A DNA stretch of 64,000 bases from Bacillus tianshenii (GCA_020524525.2 CP129018.1:2980115-3044114); one strand, 5' to 3'; positions 44,169 through 54,813 are shown, counted from the stretch's first letter. Made by a program: numbers and translations. Notes: a model not told the origin generated them from the sequence alone.

Positions 44169-44855
44169 TTATCGTACTTGCACCCAGCCGTTTTTGATTG
44201 CAACGACAACGGCTTGTGTACGGTCATTTACATTCATTTTTTGGAGAATGTTACTTACGTGGTTTTTAACGGTCTTTTCACTAATGAATAGTGTTTCACC
44301 GATTCCTCTGTTGCTCTTACCATCAGCAAGCAACTGAAGGACTTCGCATTCGCGGCGCGTTAGTATATGTAGCGGTTTACGATATTCGATATCGCCTAGT
44401 GAATTGCCAGATGCTTTTTGCTCACCTGATGCTAAGCGGCGGTACTCGTTTACTAAGTTATGGGTTACTTTCGGATGTAAGTATGAACCGCCTTCAGCTA
44501 CAACCTTTACAGCTTCAATAAGAGCATCGGCATCCATTTCTTTGAGTAAATAACCGCGTGCACCTGTTTTCAAGGCATGGGTTACATAGCTTTCATCATC
44601 GTGGATTGAAAGAATAAGTACATTTGTGTCAGGGTACTTTTCCACAAGACGGCGTGTTGCTTCCACTCCATTAATATGCGGCATGTTAATGTCCATGACA
44701 ACAACATCTGGCTGATGCTGTTCGACAAGCTTAACAGCATCCGTTCCGTCATCACCTTCAGCTACAACATTGAAGTCCTCTTCAAAGTCTAGAATTCGCT
44801 TTACACCTTCGCGGAATAATTGATGATCATCGATAATTACGATACGTGTTGTCAT
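44169..44855 (-). CDS. degU: Response regulator DegU
   Basis: A 228-aa NarL-type regulator. The receiver has phospho-acceptor D55 ([19 protein letters not shown]); the C-terminal LuxR-type HTH is [20 protein letters not shown] then [16 protein letters not shown]. DegU controls exoenzymes, competence and motility, including flagellar genes. It lies 67 nt after degS, and its transcript ends at a strong terminator before the giant flagellar gene. Confidence 0.97.
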   Translation of the reverse strand: MTTRIVIIDDHQLFREGVKRILDFEEDFNVVAEGDDGTDAVKLVEQHQPDVVVMDINMPHINGVEATRRLVEKYPDTNVLILSIHDDESYVTHALKTGARGYLLKEMDADALIEAVKVVAEGGSYLHPKVTHNLVNEYRRLASGEQKASGNSLGDIEYRKPLHILTRRECEVLQLLADGKSNRGIGETLFISEKTVKNHVSNILQKMNVNDRTQAVVVAIKNGWVQVR

Positions 44856-44922
44856 ATTTTTCCCTCCTGATTCTCTCTCTTCTAACTCTTTTTGTTTTTT
44901 ATTATTTAAAAATATGTACCTT

Positions 44923-46062
44923 TTAAGTTTCGAGTGGAACTTGAATGATGATGACGGTTCCTTTGTTTAATTTAGAATCTATTGTAAGTTGGCCTTCGAG
45001 AAGCTCTACCCGCTCTTTCATTCCAATTAAACCAAATGCATTCTGCTTTTTCTTAGACGTGTCAAATCCTTTTCCATCATCCTTGATGACCATTGTTGCA
45101 TGCTTTTTTGTAATTTCCATCTTAACATGAATATACGTTGGTGCTGCATGCTTACAAGAATTTTGTACAGCTTCCTGCACAAGACGGAATAAGGCCACTT
45201 CTAAGCGCGGGGCTAGGCGCTGCTCTTTGCCAAGGTGTTCAAATTGTAGCGTTATTTTATGGTACTCTTCAACAGTATTCAAATAACGTCTTAATGTCGG
45301 CACTAAACCAAGGTCATCTAATGCCATTGGACGGAGGTCGTAAATGATTTTGCGAACCTCATAAAGCGCTGAGCGGACCATACTGCGCAAGTCCCTAATT
45401 TCTTTAAGGGCTTCATCTGCGCCTTTTTCTCGAAAAATGCGGTCAACTAAATCTGAACGCATCATCACATTGGCAAGCATTTGCGCTGGACCATCATGAA
45501 TTTCACGTGACAGCCGCCTGCGTTCCTCCTCTTGCGCTTCGATGATCTTAAGGCCAAATTCTTGCTTCTCTTTGGCGTCTTCAATTAATTCATTCATCTG
45601 CTTAATATCACTTGATAAATAATTGAGGACAACGGTCACCTGGCCAACTAAAGCATCTGCTCGCTCAATTGTATCTCCCAAATTTCGCAGGCGACGCTCT
45701 AAGTCATCTCTTCGTTCTCGGAGCTGCTTTTCTTTCTGACGATTCATTGACAATTGCATATTCAGGTCATGTGCTTTCTCATAAGCAGTACGAACTTCTT
45801 TTTCACTATAGCTTTTAAAGTGTCTGCTTACTTCAGTTAACCTCATGCGGGCCAATCGTTCGTGCACTTCAATTCGATCGCCTTCATCAATCGTCTCTGT
45901 CACAAGCTTACGAATTTCCTTCAACTCTTCTTCAATTCGTTCAAACTCTTGACGTGATTGCTCACCAATTTGGAAAATTTCTTTTTTACTACTCGACACT
46001 GTTTCGATCATTTTCTCGAGAATATTGTCGAGAATATTTTCATTTAGTTTTTTTGCTGACAT
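44923..46062 (-). CDS. degS: Sensor histidine kinase DegS
   Basis: A 379-aa cytoplasmic kinase without membrane segments. A long coiled N-terminal sensor (~1-165) is followed by HisKA_3 with H189 ([16 protein letters not shown]), the same position as in B. subtilis DegS, and the ATPase region ([33 protein letters not shown]). ATG 46062 has GGAGG at 7 nt; the ATG two codons earlier abuts the ribosome-binding site and is rejected. Confidence 0.96.
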   Translation of the reverse strand: MSAKKLNENILDNILEKMIETVSSSKKEIFQIGEQSRQEFERIEEELKEIRKLVTETIDEGDRIEVHERLARMRLTEVSRHFKSYSEKEVRTAYEKAHDLNMQLSMNRQKEKQLRERRDDLERRLRNLGDTIERADALVGQVTVVLNYLSSDIKQMNELIEDAKEKQEFGLKIIEAQEEERRRLSREIHDGPAQMLANVMMRSDLVDRIFREKGADEALKEIRDLRSMVRSALYEVRKIIYDLRPMALDDLGLVPTLRRYLNTVEEYHKITLQFEHLGKEQRLAPRLEVALFRLVQEAVQNSCKHAAPTYIHVKMEITKKHATMVIKDDGKGFDTSKKKQNAFGLIGMKERVELLEGQLTIDSKLNKGTVIIIQVPLET

Positions 46063-46338
46063 GGACATTCCTCCAGCTTATCGCTGTGTCTGCTACATAA
46101 ATATGACTATTATAAACTTCGTACCTTACGATGAAATATTGTCTAAAATTTCAATTTATCTTGCTTTTTTATTAAAAAAGTTTCTTTTGTTTTACACTAT
46201 TACAACTTTTGTATCAAGAATAACCTAAAAGGATTTGCTCACTTACCTAAGTAAAATTATAATGTAATTTAGCTATCGTTTACAGATTTTTATCAAAAAA
46301 TTAGAGTTTTTAGCAAAAATAGGGGGTCTCGTTTCGAC

Positions 46339-46983
46339 ATGTTACTACAGTATCATACTGTGAAAGGCTATGGCGAACATGAAATTGAGATTCAAAAATC
46401 TCGTTTCATTAGTTATATTAATCGAGCGACAACAGAAGAGGAAGCTCAACAATTCATTCAAGAAATTAAGAAAAAACATTGGAATGCAACCCATAATTGT
46501 TCAGCATATATGATTGGTGAGAATGATCTTATTCAAAAAGCAAATGACGACGGTGAACCGAGCGGAACAGCGGGGGTACCGATGTTAGAAGTATTAAAAA
46601 AGAGAAAGCTGAAAGATACAGTTGTCGTTGTCACTCGCTACTTCGGCGGTACCAAATTAGGAGCAGGCGGACTAATCCGCGCTTACGGAGGAGCAACTTC
46701 CGAAGGAATCAATGCAACCGGGGTTGTCGAGCGTAAACTAATGAGAATTATGCGCACAACGGTTGATTATACGTGGTTAGGGAAAATAGAAAATGAGCTG
46801 CGTTCTTCATCACGCTTCCAAATCAAAGACATCCATTACTTAGAAAGTGTTGAAATCGAAACATATGTAGCTGAGGATGAAAAGAATTCGTTTGTAGAAT
46901 GGATGACCGAATTGACAAATGGTCAAGGAGAAATCTCGGAAGGTGATGTCGAATATTTGGAAACAGATGTAACCTTGTCATAA
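46339..46983 (+). CDS. yvyE: YigZ/IMPACT family protein YvyE
   Basis: A 214-aa protein: KSRFISYINRATTEEEAQQF, HNCSAYMI, DDGEPSGTAGVPMLEVL and VTRYFGGTKLGAGGLIRAYG are the UPF0029/IMPACT signature, with a ferredoxin-like C-terminal domain. Function uncertain; YigZ-like proteins may bind nucleic acid or ribosome-related partners. It is divergent from degS across ~275 nt in which I see no clear promoter motif, a conserved neighbourhood in bacilli. Confidence 0.92.
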   Translation: MLLQYHTVKGYGEHEIEIQKSRFISYINRATTEEEAQQFIQEIKKKHWNATHNCSAYMIGENDLIQKANDDGEPSGTAGVPMLEVLKKRKLKDTVVVVTRYFGGTKLGAGGLIRAYGGATSEGINATGVVERKLMRIMRTTVDYTWLGKIENELRSSSRFQIKDIHYLESVEIETYVAEDEKNSFVEWMTELTNGQGEISEGDVEYLETDVTLS

Positions 46984-47078
46984 GACTAATCGTCAAATGT
47001 TGGTGAACAGGCGTGAGATTTGTCTCAAGTGGATAAGCTAATAAAAAGAAGTAGTACATTTAAAGGAGTAATCTTTTC

Positions 47079-48077
47079 ATGACCCGAAGAAGACGTTCGA
47101 ATCGTTCAAAACGAAAGAACGGTTGGAAAAAGTGGATAATTATATCTCTAACAATATTTGGCCTCCTGCTCGCAGGAACGGCAGCTTATGGATTATATTT
47201 AACAAATACAGCGAAGAACTTTGTAGATGGAGCTCAACAGGAGCTGGAAACACGCCAGCATGAAGGAAAGTCCAAAATGCGCTCTACAAAGGTGGATCCT
47301 TCTATTGATAATATTTCCATCCTCTTTCTAGGGGTCGATGATAGCTCAACGAGAAACTTTGGCTCTGCCACTCGTACAGATGCAATGATCTTGGCAACAT
47401 TTAATGAAGAGGAAAAATCAATTAAGATGGTCAGCATTCCGCGTGACTCGCGTGTCGAATTAGCAGGCCGCAACACGATGGACAAAATCACACATGCCCA
47501 TGCATTTGGCGGAATTGATATGGCTGTGAATACAGTTGAAAATTTATTTGAAATTCCTGTTGATTATTTCGTTCGCGTAAACTTTGAAGCGTTCGTAGAA
47601 ATTATTAATGCTTTAGATGGTGTTGAAGTCGATGTGCCATTCGAAATTTATGAACAAAATAGCGAAGATGAGAAGAATGCCATTCATATAAATGAAGGGT
47701 TACAAACCTTGAATGGTGAGGAAGCGTTAGCGTTTGTTCGGACGCGAAAATATGACAGTGACATTGCACGTGGTCATCGTCAGCAGCAATTGTTGAAAGC
47801 ATTGCTGCAAAAAACCGTCTCCATTCAGTCCGTTACAAAATATGATGATGTCCTTAAAGGAATCGGCGAAAACTTAACAACAAACATGTCATTCGATGAA
47901 ATGACAGCATTCCATGATTATGCCTACCAAGGAAGTAAGCTAGATGTCGAAATGCTTTCGATGGAAGGGCAAGCAAGCCGTATTGACCACCTTTACTATT
48001 ATTTACTAAACGATGAATCAGTGGAAAATATCTCGACAGAGTTCAAGCAACATTTAGAATTAGAGGTTATTGAATAG
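47079..48077 (+). CDS. LytR-CpsA-Psr (LCP) family wall-polymer ligase
   Basis: A 332-aa type II membrane protein: basic start TRRRRSNRSKRKNGWKKW, one TM helix (~25-45), then an extracytoplasmic LCP domain with ILFLGVDDSS, ATRTDAMILATFN, VSIPRDSRVELAG and EALAFVRTRKYDSDIARGHR, whose Asp and Arg residues bind polyprenyl phosphate. LCP enzymes attach teichoic acids or secondary polymers to peptidoglycan. tagO, tagA, csaB and the flippase nearby could supply the substrate. AAAGGAG precedes the ATG. Confidence 0.94.
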   Translation: MTRRRRSNRSKRKNGWKKWIIISLTIFGLLLAGTAAYGLYLTNTAKNFVDGAQQELETRQHEGKSKMRSTKVDPSIDNISILFLGVDDSSTRNFGSATRTDAMILATFNEEEKSIKMVSIPRDSRVELAGRNTMDKITHAHAFGGIDMAVNTVENLFEIPVDYFVRVNFEAFVEIINALDGVEVDVPFEIYEQNSEDEKNAIHINEGLQTLNGEEALAFVRTRKYDSDIARGHRQQQLLKALLQKTVSIQSVTKYDDVLKGIGENLTTNMSFDEMTAFHDYAYQGSKLDVEMLSMEGQASRIDHLYYYLLNDESVENISTEFKQHLELEVIE

Positions 48078-48078
48078 C

Positions 48079-48112
48079 AAAGAAGCGACCCCACTAGGTC
48101 GCTTCTTTTTTT
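48079..48112. terminator. Bidirectional terminator between LCP and amidase genes
   Basis: AAGAAGCGACC-CCACTA-GGTCGCTTCTTTTTTT sits between convergent stop codons at 48077 and 48114. A-runs and T-runs on both sides allow it to serve both strands. Confidence 0.93.
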
Positions 48113-48113
48113 C

Positions 48114-49913
48114 TTACTTATAATATTCCACAAATGATTCGTACAATGCTTCAGCAGCTTTTTGTCGGAAGCTGTCTGTTTTTAATTGTGCTTCTTCACT
48201 TGGATTTGATAAGAATGCAATCTCTACAAGTGTTGCTGGTATGTTGGACTCACGGATAACATGTAAGCTCTTGCTCTGTGAACCACGGTTATACGTGCCA
48301 AGCTTGGATGTCAGCTTCTGAATCGCAATATCTGAAAGCTGCTTGCTTTGTTCCCAACTTGGATTCACGCCAATATGATAGAACGTTGTTGAGCCTCTTG
48401 ATGTTGACATAAAGGAGTCAGAATGCACACTCATAAATGAATCTGCTCCATTACGATGCGCGATGTCCACACGACCTGATAACGTTATAAAACGGTCATC
48501 ATTACGTGTTAACGTTACATCTGCACCAGCTTGTTCAAGTAGCTTTGCCAAGCGCTGTGAAATACTTAAGTTCACGGTTTTCTCAAGAAGACCTGTTGCA
48601 CCTCTTGCACCTGGGTCATGGTCGCCGTGACCTGCATCGATCACAATTCGCTTGCCTTCTAATCCTCTTGGAAGTAGTGTAATTCGTACTTGATTTCCGT
48701 CATGACGAGCTACATATTGCCAGCCGTCATTAAGTGCGATATTAATCTTCGTTCCACCATTTGCAGAATGATAAGAAATATCCTTAATTGCTGGATGGCT
48801 TTGTTCTAATGGCTCCACAACACCTGTGCTTGTACTAATTGAGACACCATTGCTTGTTAAGTTATGTGCTGAATTGACACGGCCTCTCTTTGTCCAAGTC
48901 AGTTCATAACGATGATCTCCATTTGTAACCTTTGGCACAGATAGGCTTGTAAATGTGTTGCCATTGCGCTTCATTTTCAAATAGTAAGAGTGAACATACC
49001 CAACTTCTGAACCAGTGTTAATTTTCGCCCAGTTATCAGAAAAGCTAAGAACAGCCACTTGTTGATTTTCGCTTAATGAATCAATACTTCTATATTCAGT
49101 TCCCGGACCACTACGAACATTAAGTTGGTCGGCAAGTACATATCCAATAATCTCAGATGAAGGAACCTCTGGCTTTGGCTCTGGCTTTGGCTCTGGCTTC
49201 GGTTCCGGAGTTGGTTCCGGTTGAGGCGGAGCTGATACAGAATCATCTGTTCCTTCTTCATCTTGGTTTAACTCTTCTTGGTCACGGGTAATGTATACTG
49301 TGCGAGTATCATTATTCCATCCAACCGTTGCGCCAAACGCTTCTGCAAAGAAACGCAGTGGCAATACTGTATAGTTCTTTTCAATTGTCGGAGCAGGGCT
49401 TACAGTAAAACTCTTGTTATCGACTTTCACATTCCCTTTATCAATTGTAAATAAAACTTCCTTACCATTGTCTACAGCACGTACTTGGCGTGTTTCTTTT
49501 AACCAAGATACTTGTATCCCCATTGACTCTCCAATTTCCCGAAATGGCACTAATACATGACCATGCTTAATCGGTGGTTCAACTGGAAGTGAAATTTTCT
49601 CTCGATTGACATAGACATCCACATCAGTATCACTTGATGAGACTGACTTCACAAAGTTGCTATGTACATAGGCAGTACGCCCTCGATAATCAATTTTCAA
49701 CCACGAACCTGATGTACCTTGAACCGTCACTTTGTCCCCAGTGTTCAGTTGACCATAGATGTCCCCGCTCACCGAGGGTGCGCTTCGAACATTCAGGTCA
49801 TCTGCATTTACGATACCAGCCGATGCTGCAGCAGTGTGAATAGATGTTACTGCAAAAAAGACCAGCATGAGGATTATGCCTATTCCAAATGATGTGATTT
49901 TTCTATTCCTCAT
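48114..49913 (-). CDS. Modular N-acetylmuramoyl-L-alanine amidase
   Basis: A 599-aa secreted wall hydrolase. It has a signal peptide (MRNRKITSFGIGIILMLVFF...AAA), an SH3b domain (~30-90), a copper-amine-oxidase-N-like domain (~100-210), a Pro/Glu/Lys linker (PEPKPEPKPEPKPE), a second SH3b, an AMIN-like domain and a C-terminal Amidase_3 domain. Zinc ligands are seen in IDAGHGDHDPG, the Glu of LLEKTVN and SVHSDSF; the catalytic Glu lies in LVEIAFLSNP. The frame is open further upstream, but only ATG 49913 yields a proper signal peptide; AAGGAGG is ~12 nt away. It cleaves the stem peptide from MurNAc. Confidence 0.92.
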   Translation of the reverse strand: MRNRKITSFGIGIILMLVFFAVTSIHTAAASAGIVNADDLNVRSAPSVSGDIYGQLNTGDKVTVQGTSGSWLKIDYRGRTAYVHSNFVKSVSSSDTDVDVYVNREKISLPVEPPIKHGHVLVPFREIGESMGIQVSWLKETRQVRAVDNGKEVLFTIDKGNVKVDNKSFTVSPAPTIEKNYTVLPLRFFAEAFGATVGWNNDTRTVYITRDQEELNQDEEGTDDSVSAPPQPEPTPEPKPEPKPEPKPEVPSSEIIGYVLADQLNVRSGPGTEYRSIDSLSENQQVAVLSFSDNWAKINTGSEVGYVHSYYLKMKRNGNTFTSLSVPKVTNGDHRYELTWTKRGRVNSAHNLTSNGVSISTSTGVVEPLEQSHPAIKDISYHSANGGTKINIALNDGWQYVARHDGNQVRITLLPRGLEGKRIVIDAGHGDHDPGARGATGLLEKTVNLSISQRLAKLLEQAGADVTLTRNDDRFITLSGRVDIAHRNGADSFMSVHSDSFMSTSRGSTTFYHIGVNPSWEQSKQLSDIAIQKLTSKLGTYNRGSQSKSLHVIRESNIPATLVEIAFLSNPSEEAQLKTDSFRQKAAEALYESFVEYYK

Positions 49914-50193
49914 AGCACATTTTGCCCCTCCTTCTTCTATTACCACATTTTCAATGTACTTCCTCCATAACCAATGATCAAGACTTTTTGGATATTTGCC
50001 AACAAATTGAGACAATTGACCTTCTTTTGTAAAAATTTTGTAATAAAGTATCGAAAAGCGGAGGCGAATCGCTCAGAAATCTTGTTTACTGGAGCCTTCA
50101 CACATAGAGGCGCTCTTTGCCTCGGAGTGGGAGGGTGAAGTAACACAAGTTTCTATTCGCCGCAGCTAGACATCTTCGAAAATACCAATCCAC

Positions 50194-50230
50194 ACAAAAA
50201 AACGCCTTGCCATTAGGACAAGACGTTGTT
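50194..50230 (-). terminator. Terminator of DUF5693-csaB
   Basis: ACGTCTTGTCC and GGCAAGGCGT pair (loop TAAT) and are followed by TTTTTTT on the minus strand, just after the csaB stop. The rest of the gap 49914-50193 should hold the amidase promoter; I see no clear motif. Confidence 0.85.
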
Positions 50231-50232
50231 CG

Positions 50233-51303
50233 TTATGCAAGCGAATCAATGACAAGCTTGGCGGTTTGATTTGCTTGTTGTTTTAGGTCGGTAACTTGTT
50301 TTTCTAGTCGAGCTGATTCTGATTCTTTGTTTCGGTATTGTTCAAGGATTAATTGAGTCATCTTCACTTCGAGCCAATCTTCATCAACATGAGCACCAAC
50401 AGGTTGATTAACTTGCTTCATGAAGGAATCGATTTTCGGGTCATATGACAAGCCAACCATTGGTGTGGAAACAACTGCCGCAAAGATAAGGGCGTGCAGC
50501 CTCATTCCAAACAACACATCACTTTCTTTAATGAACGCAATTTTTTCTTGAATTGACGCGTCGTATGGCGCAATCAGTGCATCATGCTTCATGTAGGAAG
50601 CGGTTTTCTCAGAAGTGACGGCATCTTGCTTATCATGCATTGGCACAAATAAAACCTTTAATCCTTGGTCAGCACAGTTATCGAGCACCTTGGCAACCTT
50701 CTTAAGATACGGTTGCCCTGTTTGCCAGTCACGTACGGATACAGCAAGGATTGGTTCTGTCACACCCATTTCCTTCAACCATGTGCTTTCAAATTGTTCT
50801 GCATCCAGCCCAACAACCGGGTCTGGCACAAGCTCAATATTTTTCTTAAATCCAAAAGACTTTAATAAGGCTTGTGATTCTTCATCACGCACAGTAACAA
50901 AAGCGGCCTTTGAAAGGACTTGCTTTGTCATCTTCTGGTTCCAGGCTTTTTCAATCGGCCCTAATCCTTGTGCATATATGAAGAACGGCTTGTTAAGCAG
51001 CCTTGCCATCTGCATAATACCAAGATAATACGGAACACTTTTCAAGCCTGTTTTATCTTGCAGAAGGCTCCCGCCGCCACTAATCAATCCATCAGATGAA
51101 CGCAGTGCCTGAAGCACATCGCCCATGCTCCAGCGGTTCACGGCGTTTACACTGTAAGTTTCTTTTGTATATTCTGGGTCATTTGATAGTACGGTAATCC
51201 CAATGCCAGGTCGCTCCTTGCGTAGTGCTTCGATAATAGACAGCAAAATCGCTTCGTCCCCAACATTGTGAAACCCGTAATATCCTGATAAAACAACATT
51301 CAT
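50233..51303 (-). CDS. csaB: Polysaccharide pyruvyl transferase CsaB
   Basis: A 356-aa CsaB: MNVVLSGYYGFHNVGDEAIL, SDGLISGGGSLLQDKTGLKS, FIYAQGLGPIEKAWN and VLFGMRLHALIFAAVVSTP are diagnostic. It adds ketal-pyruvate to secondary wall polymer sugars, which creates the ligand for SLH domains. An SLH protein is encoded 7 kb away (58548-61304). It starts one base after the DUF5693 stop. Confidence 0.95.
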   Translation of the reverse strand: MNVVLSGYYGFHNVGDEAILLSIIEALRKERPGIGITVLSNDPEYTKETYSVNAVNRWSMGDVLQALRSSDGLISGGGSLLQDKTGLKSVPYYLGIMQMARLLNKPFFIYAQGLGPIEKAWNQKMTKQVLSKAAFVTVRDEESQALLKSFGFKKNIELVPDPVVGLDAEQFESTWLKEMGVTEPILAVSVRDWQTGQPYLKKVAKVLDNCADQGLKVLFVPMHDKQDAVTSEKTASYMKHDALIAPYDASIQEKIAFIKESDVLFGMRLHALIFAAVVSTPMVGLSYDPKIDSFMKQVNQPVGAHVDEDWLEVKMTQLILEQYRNKESESARLEKQVTDLKQQANQTAKLVIDSLA

Positions 51304-51304
51304 A

Positions 51305-53254
51305 TTAAAACCTCGCTTGGATCTTTGGCCAAATTTTCTTCACTGCTTTGAAGCAAGCGATTAGAATAACACCGATAATCGCTCCGAAAATTAAACCGTA
51401 AATCGTACGGATAAATGAAATGTACAGCGGAATGTGTAAATGCGTAAACGTATTGACCATCGACACAAATCCAATTGCTGCACCTACATAGATAAAGTGT
51501 GCATAGCGGTAGCCTTTGCTGACAAGGTACATTCCTAAGATGAAAATCGGGAATCCGATTAAGAACTCTTTCGTCCGCGGGCGAATTCCTAATGTATTCT
51601 CTAATAATTGTCGAACTGCTAGCTCAATACTACTTACCCCAACACCAGGGTCATTCCCGCTTCGTGCTACATAGATGAGAACGACGAGCAAACCAGCACC
51701 AACAAGTGCAAGCTGATAATACCGAACCGGCGCGAATGCGATTGCCTTAATGCTGTGCCGTAATACGTGAGCTGTCACTAACAGAATCGGCAGTAAATAA
51801 AGCACTTTAACGCCTCTAAATTCAACAAATTTCATTAAATATTCATTTCCAAATAACAGCGCTGCAACAAACCATGCTCCGACAAGGCCAATACCTGCAG
51901 AGTATAAATACTGCAGCCAAATACGGCTTGTCTTTTCAATATTTTCAGCAGAAAGCACTGCAAATGTTGCTGCAGAAACAGCTGCACCTAACGCCATCGC
52001 TTGGAGAATGACTTCCATTTTCGTCGCTGCATAGGCCAGCGTTAGAAGCCCGCCACCAGCGATAACAAGCCAAGCTAATAGTGGAGAAGCCATCAATGCA
52101 ACTCTCGCAATTAACGCCACTGCTCCAATAAGTGCTGCGAGTGTTATGAGCAAGGATGTGTTCATTTTCGGGTAAGCAGATGCATCTCCAGGCTGGAAGT
52201 CAGCAAATTTCTGATTCATAATGTCGTGATGAACATCATCAATCATGTTCGCAGCTTCGTCCAGCATTTCCGTTGGTTTTAATGCTTCATTGTAAAGCTT
52301 TTTCTTATGAACGATATGGAAGAATACCGCACGAATATTTCGTTCATTAATCGCTCGAACAGCACGGTCTACGTGACCATCCCAGCCGTCGAAAGGATCA
52401 ATACTGTGCAAGCGAATAAAGCGGTTGTCGAAATTCTTTTGGTAAGCGCCAAAGCCTTTTTGATTATAAAACTCGATCGACATAATATTAAAGCCTGCCT
52501 CATCTAGCTTCTTCACATAAGGCTGTGTGGCTTCATTTTCATGTCCTAACGCTTCTGTTCCAGAAAAAAGAATATCTTGTGCTGTATCATTGTATTTCTC
52601 TTTCAAATTAAGCATTTGATCAACAATAAACGTGTTATGTTCAGTAATCTCATTGCTAATTCGGAATACAACATCAAAGCCGTTCTCATGAGCGGTTTCG
52701 ATTGCAGAAAGGTCATATGTGATTGGACGGGAAAGAATAGCATTCTCAATCCATCCTCTTCCTTCTGAAATCATTTTCTCTGGGAAACCTTCAACGAAAT
52801 AAACTTGCTCGTCATCTACTTCAACACCAGGTACTTCACGAACGCGCTCTTCAAATGCCTTCAAGAAGGATTGACGAAACTCAGGCTTGTCCCCATCAAA
52901 TTTGAAATATAAGCCTGCTTCTTCAGGAAAAGCAGACGCATTTTCTTCACCTGCAAGAGAAGCAATTTCCTCTTGCTCATACACGTCGACAATGCCTCTG
53001 TTCATTAAGTTGCTTAATGTTACCGGCTCAAATGAAATCGCTTGGACCCTTTGGACCCCGTATTCATTCTTTTCAGCTAATTTCTGATAAATCTCATTTT
53101 CAGGCATGCCTGTGTCTGAAAGTGCTTCGATTTCATCGTGCGGAACAATGATTTCATACGATTGATTTGTGAGCTCTGCGCTGGCTCGTTGATAAATATA
53201 AGGAATCGTAGCGAGCAAAGCTAAGATAATCACAAGATTTAAAACTTTCTTCAA
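51305..53254 (-). CDS. DUF5693 family membrane protein
   Basis: A 649-aa membrane protein: an N-terminal TM (KKVLNLVIILALLATIPYIY), a large extracytoplasmic domain (~30-365) and then about eight to ten hydrophobic segments to the C-terminus. The family is found beside csaB and is thought to take part in wall polymer or S-layer biogenesis; its mechanism is unknown. The start is TTG 53254, 9 nt after AAAGGG; the TTG three codons earlier adjoins the ribosome-binding site. Confidence 0.85.
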   Translation of the reverse strand: MKKVLNLVIILALLATIPYIYQRASAELTNQSYEIIVPHDEIEALSDTGMPENEIYQKLAEKNEYGVQRVQAISFEPVTLSNLMNRGIVDVYEQEEIASLAGEENASAFPEEAGLYFKFDGDKPEFRQSFLKAFEERVREVPGVEVDDEQVYFVEGFPEKMISEGRGWIENAILSRPITYDLSAIETAHENGFDVVFRISNEITEHNTFIVDQMLNLKEKYNDTAQDILFSGTEALGHENEATQPYVKKLDEAGFNIMSIEFYNQKGFGAYQKNFDNRFIRLHSIDPFDGWDGHVDRAVRAINERNIRAVFFHIVHKKKLYNEALKPTEMLDEAANMIDDVHHDIMNQKFADFQPGDASAYPKMNTSLLITLAALIGAVALIARVALMASPLLAWLVIAGGGLLTLAYAATKMEVILQAMALGAAVSAATFAVLSAENIEKTSRIWLQYLYSAGIGLVGAWFVAALLFGNEYLMKFVEFRGVKVLYLLPILLVTAHVLRHSIKAIAFAPVRYYQLALVGAGLLVVLIYVARSGNDPGVGVSSIELAVRQLLENTLGIRPRTKEFLIGFPIFILGMYLVSKGYRYAHFIYVGAAIGFVSMVNTFTHLHIPLYISFIRTIYGLIFGAIIGVILIACFKAVKKIWPKIQARF

Positions 53255-53470
53255 CGCGAACAACCCTTTCGTTTAAGAAGCTTGACTTACCACCGTTTCA
53301 CACATACTTGGCGAAAGTCATCTATGTAGTACATTCACACTGTAGGTGCTTCATACATATAATGATTAAACCCACTGACATTCTAACATTATTTCATTCT
53401 TTTGACTTAATTAATCCAATTACAAGTTAAATCATCAAGGCGGCAAGACGAGGGTACATCCATTTCCATA

Positions 53471-53511
53471 AAAACGGCACCAGTTTTAAGAAACTGATGC
53501 CCGTTTCAGCT
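53471..53511 (-). terminator. Terminator of tagO
   Basis: Minus strand ACGGGCATCAGTTT-CTTA-AAACTGGTGCCGT followed by TTTT, 17 nt after the tagO stop. The remaining gap to the DUF5693 start shows nothing clear. Confidence 0.88.
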
Positions 53512-53527
53512 TTTAAAAGCTTTTTAT

Positions 53528-54577
53528 TTAACGTCGTGTATTTGCCATTTTGCGGAACAGCTTATGCATCGGCTGGAAATTTTCGTGTACCAGGCCGACT
53601 TTTTCAACAACGAATTGGATTACAAACAGCAGCAACGTAATAATCAAAGTTGCGCCCCAAAGGGTTGATTTTGATAATACAATGGCAGCAAGTCCGAAAA
53701 ATGCACTCATGCCATAGATAATTAATACTGTTGTGCGGTGTGAGAAACCTAAACGCAGTAAGCAGTGATGCAAGTGTGACTTATCTGGCGCTGATAAAGG
53801 CTTCTTATGCACAATTCGGCGAATGATTGCAAAGAATGTATCCGAAATCGGTACGCCTAAAATAATGACTGGCAATAATAGCGAGAATACCGTAATGTTT
53901 TTAAAGCCTAATAGAGAAATAACTGAAATCATAAACCCTAGGAAAAGAGCTCCTGTATCTCCCATGAAAATCTTCGCTGGATGGAAGTTATAGAATAGGA
54001 ATCCAACTGTACTTGCAAGCAAGATAAAGCCGACAACCATTACGAATGGGTTAGGCACGATAATCGCCATAATTGAAATCGTCAACACAACGATTGACGA
54101 AACACCTGCTGCAAGACCATCCAAGCCATCAATTAAGTTAATGGCATTTGTAATACCGATAATCCAGAAGAATGTTAATGGAACTGCGAAAATTCCAAAG
54201 TGAATCGTTGAATTAAATGGTAAGTTGATAAAATCAATTTGTACCCCACCGAAAATAACGACTGCTGCAGCCAAGAATTGGCCAAGCATCTTTACTTTCG
54301 GAGAAATTTCGTACATATCATCAAACACACCTGTAATGATGATAATGGTTGCTCCAATAATCAGCGGCCATGTAAATTCATTATCAGGCATCATAATAAG
54401 CAACCCGATCATGGCACTTAAATATATCGCCAACCCGCCTAAACGCGGCATAATCCGTTGATGGACTTTACGTTGATTCGGCTGGTCGACTGCTCCAATT
54501 TTAATTGCTAGCTTCTTTACTAACGGCGTGAACAATAGCGTTAAGATAAAGCACAATATTGCCGTCCAAACAATCAT
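53528..54577 (-). CDS. tagO: Undecaprenyl-phosphate GlcNAc-1-phosphate transferase TagO
   Basis: A 349-aa polytopic enzyme (about eleven hydrophobic segments) of the MraY/WecA family: DQPNQRKVHQRIMPRLGG, GVFDDMYEISPK, NAINLIDGLDGLAAG, FHPAKIFMGDTGALFLGF and the HLHHCLLRLG loop contain the metal-binding Asp residues and His motif. It starts wall teichoic acid or secondary polymer on the lipid carrier. tagO lies near degSU in B. subtilis also. Confidence 0.95.
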   Translation of the reverse strand: MIVWTAILCFILTLLFTPLVKKLAIKIGAVDQPNQRKVHQRIMPRLGGLAIYLSAMIGLLIMMPDNEFTWPLIIGATIIIITGVFDDMYEISPKVKMLGQFLAAAVVIFGGVQIDFINLPFNSTIHFGIFAVPLTFFWIIGITNAINLIDGLDGLAAGVSSIVVLTISIMAIIVPNPFVMVVGFILLASTVGFLFYNFHPAKIFMGDTGALFLGFMISVISLLGFKNITVFSLLLPVIILGVPISDTFFAIIRRIVHKKPLSAPDKSHLHHCLLRLGFSHRTTVLIIYGMSAFFGLAAIVLSKSTLWGATLIITLLLFVIQFVVEKVGLVHENFQPMHKLFRKMANTRR

Positions 54578-54813
54578 AATGACACCCCTAGTTCTTTAGG
54601 AATCAAATCTTTTTTTAGACTGATTAATCGCTCAAATTCAGTCTGTTATTACTAGATCTACAATCTTTTCTTTATTTTCCATTTGCATACAATTCAATTT
54701 ACATCAAAGTGATTATATCATAGAACAAAAAAAGCGGTAATCATTTTTTTGCGCTCATTATTAAAAATTAATGACAGTTTGTCGTAAGAAACGACAAAAC
54801 TCCTCTGCATAGT

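Noticed and set aside
44001-46068. Upstream starts of the giant gene (GTG 44001) and degS (ATG 46068)
   Set aside because: Both abut or overlap the Shine-Dalgarno; the ATGs at 43992 and 46062 have proper spacing.
54777-54799. Hairpin TTTGTCGT/ACGACAAA as terminator of the flippase gene
   Set aside because: Stem is good but no T-run follows on the minus strand; left as a note only.
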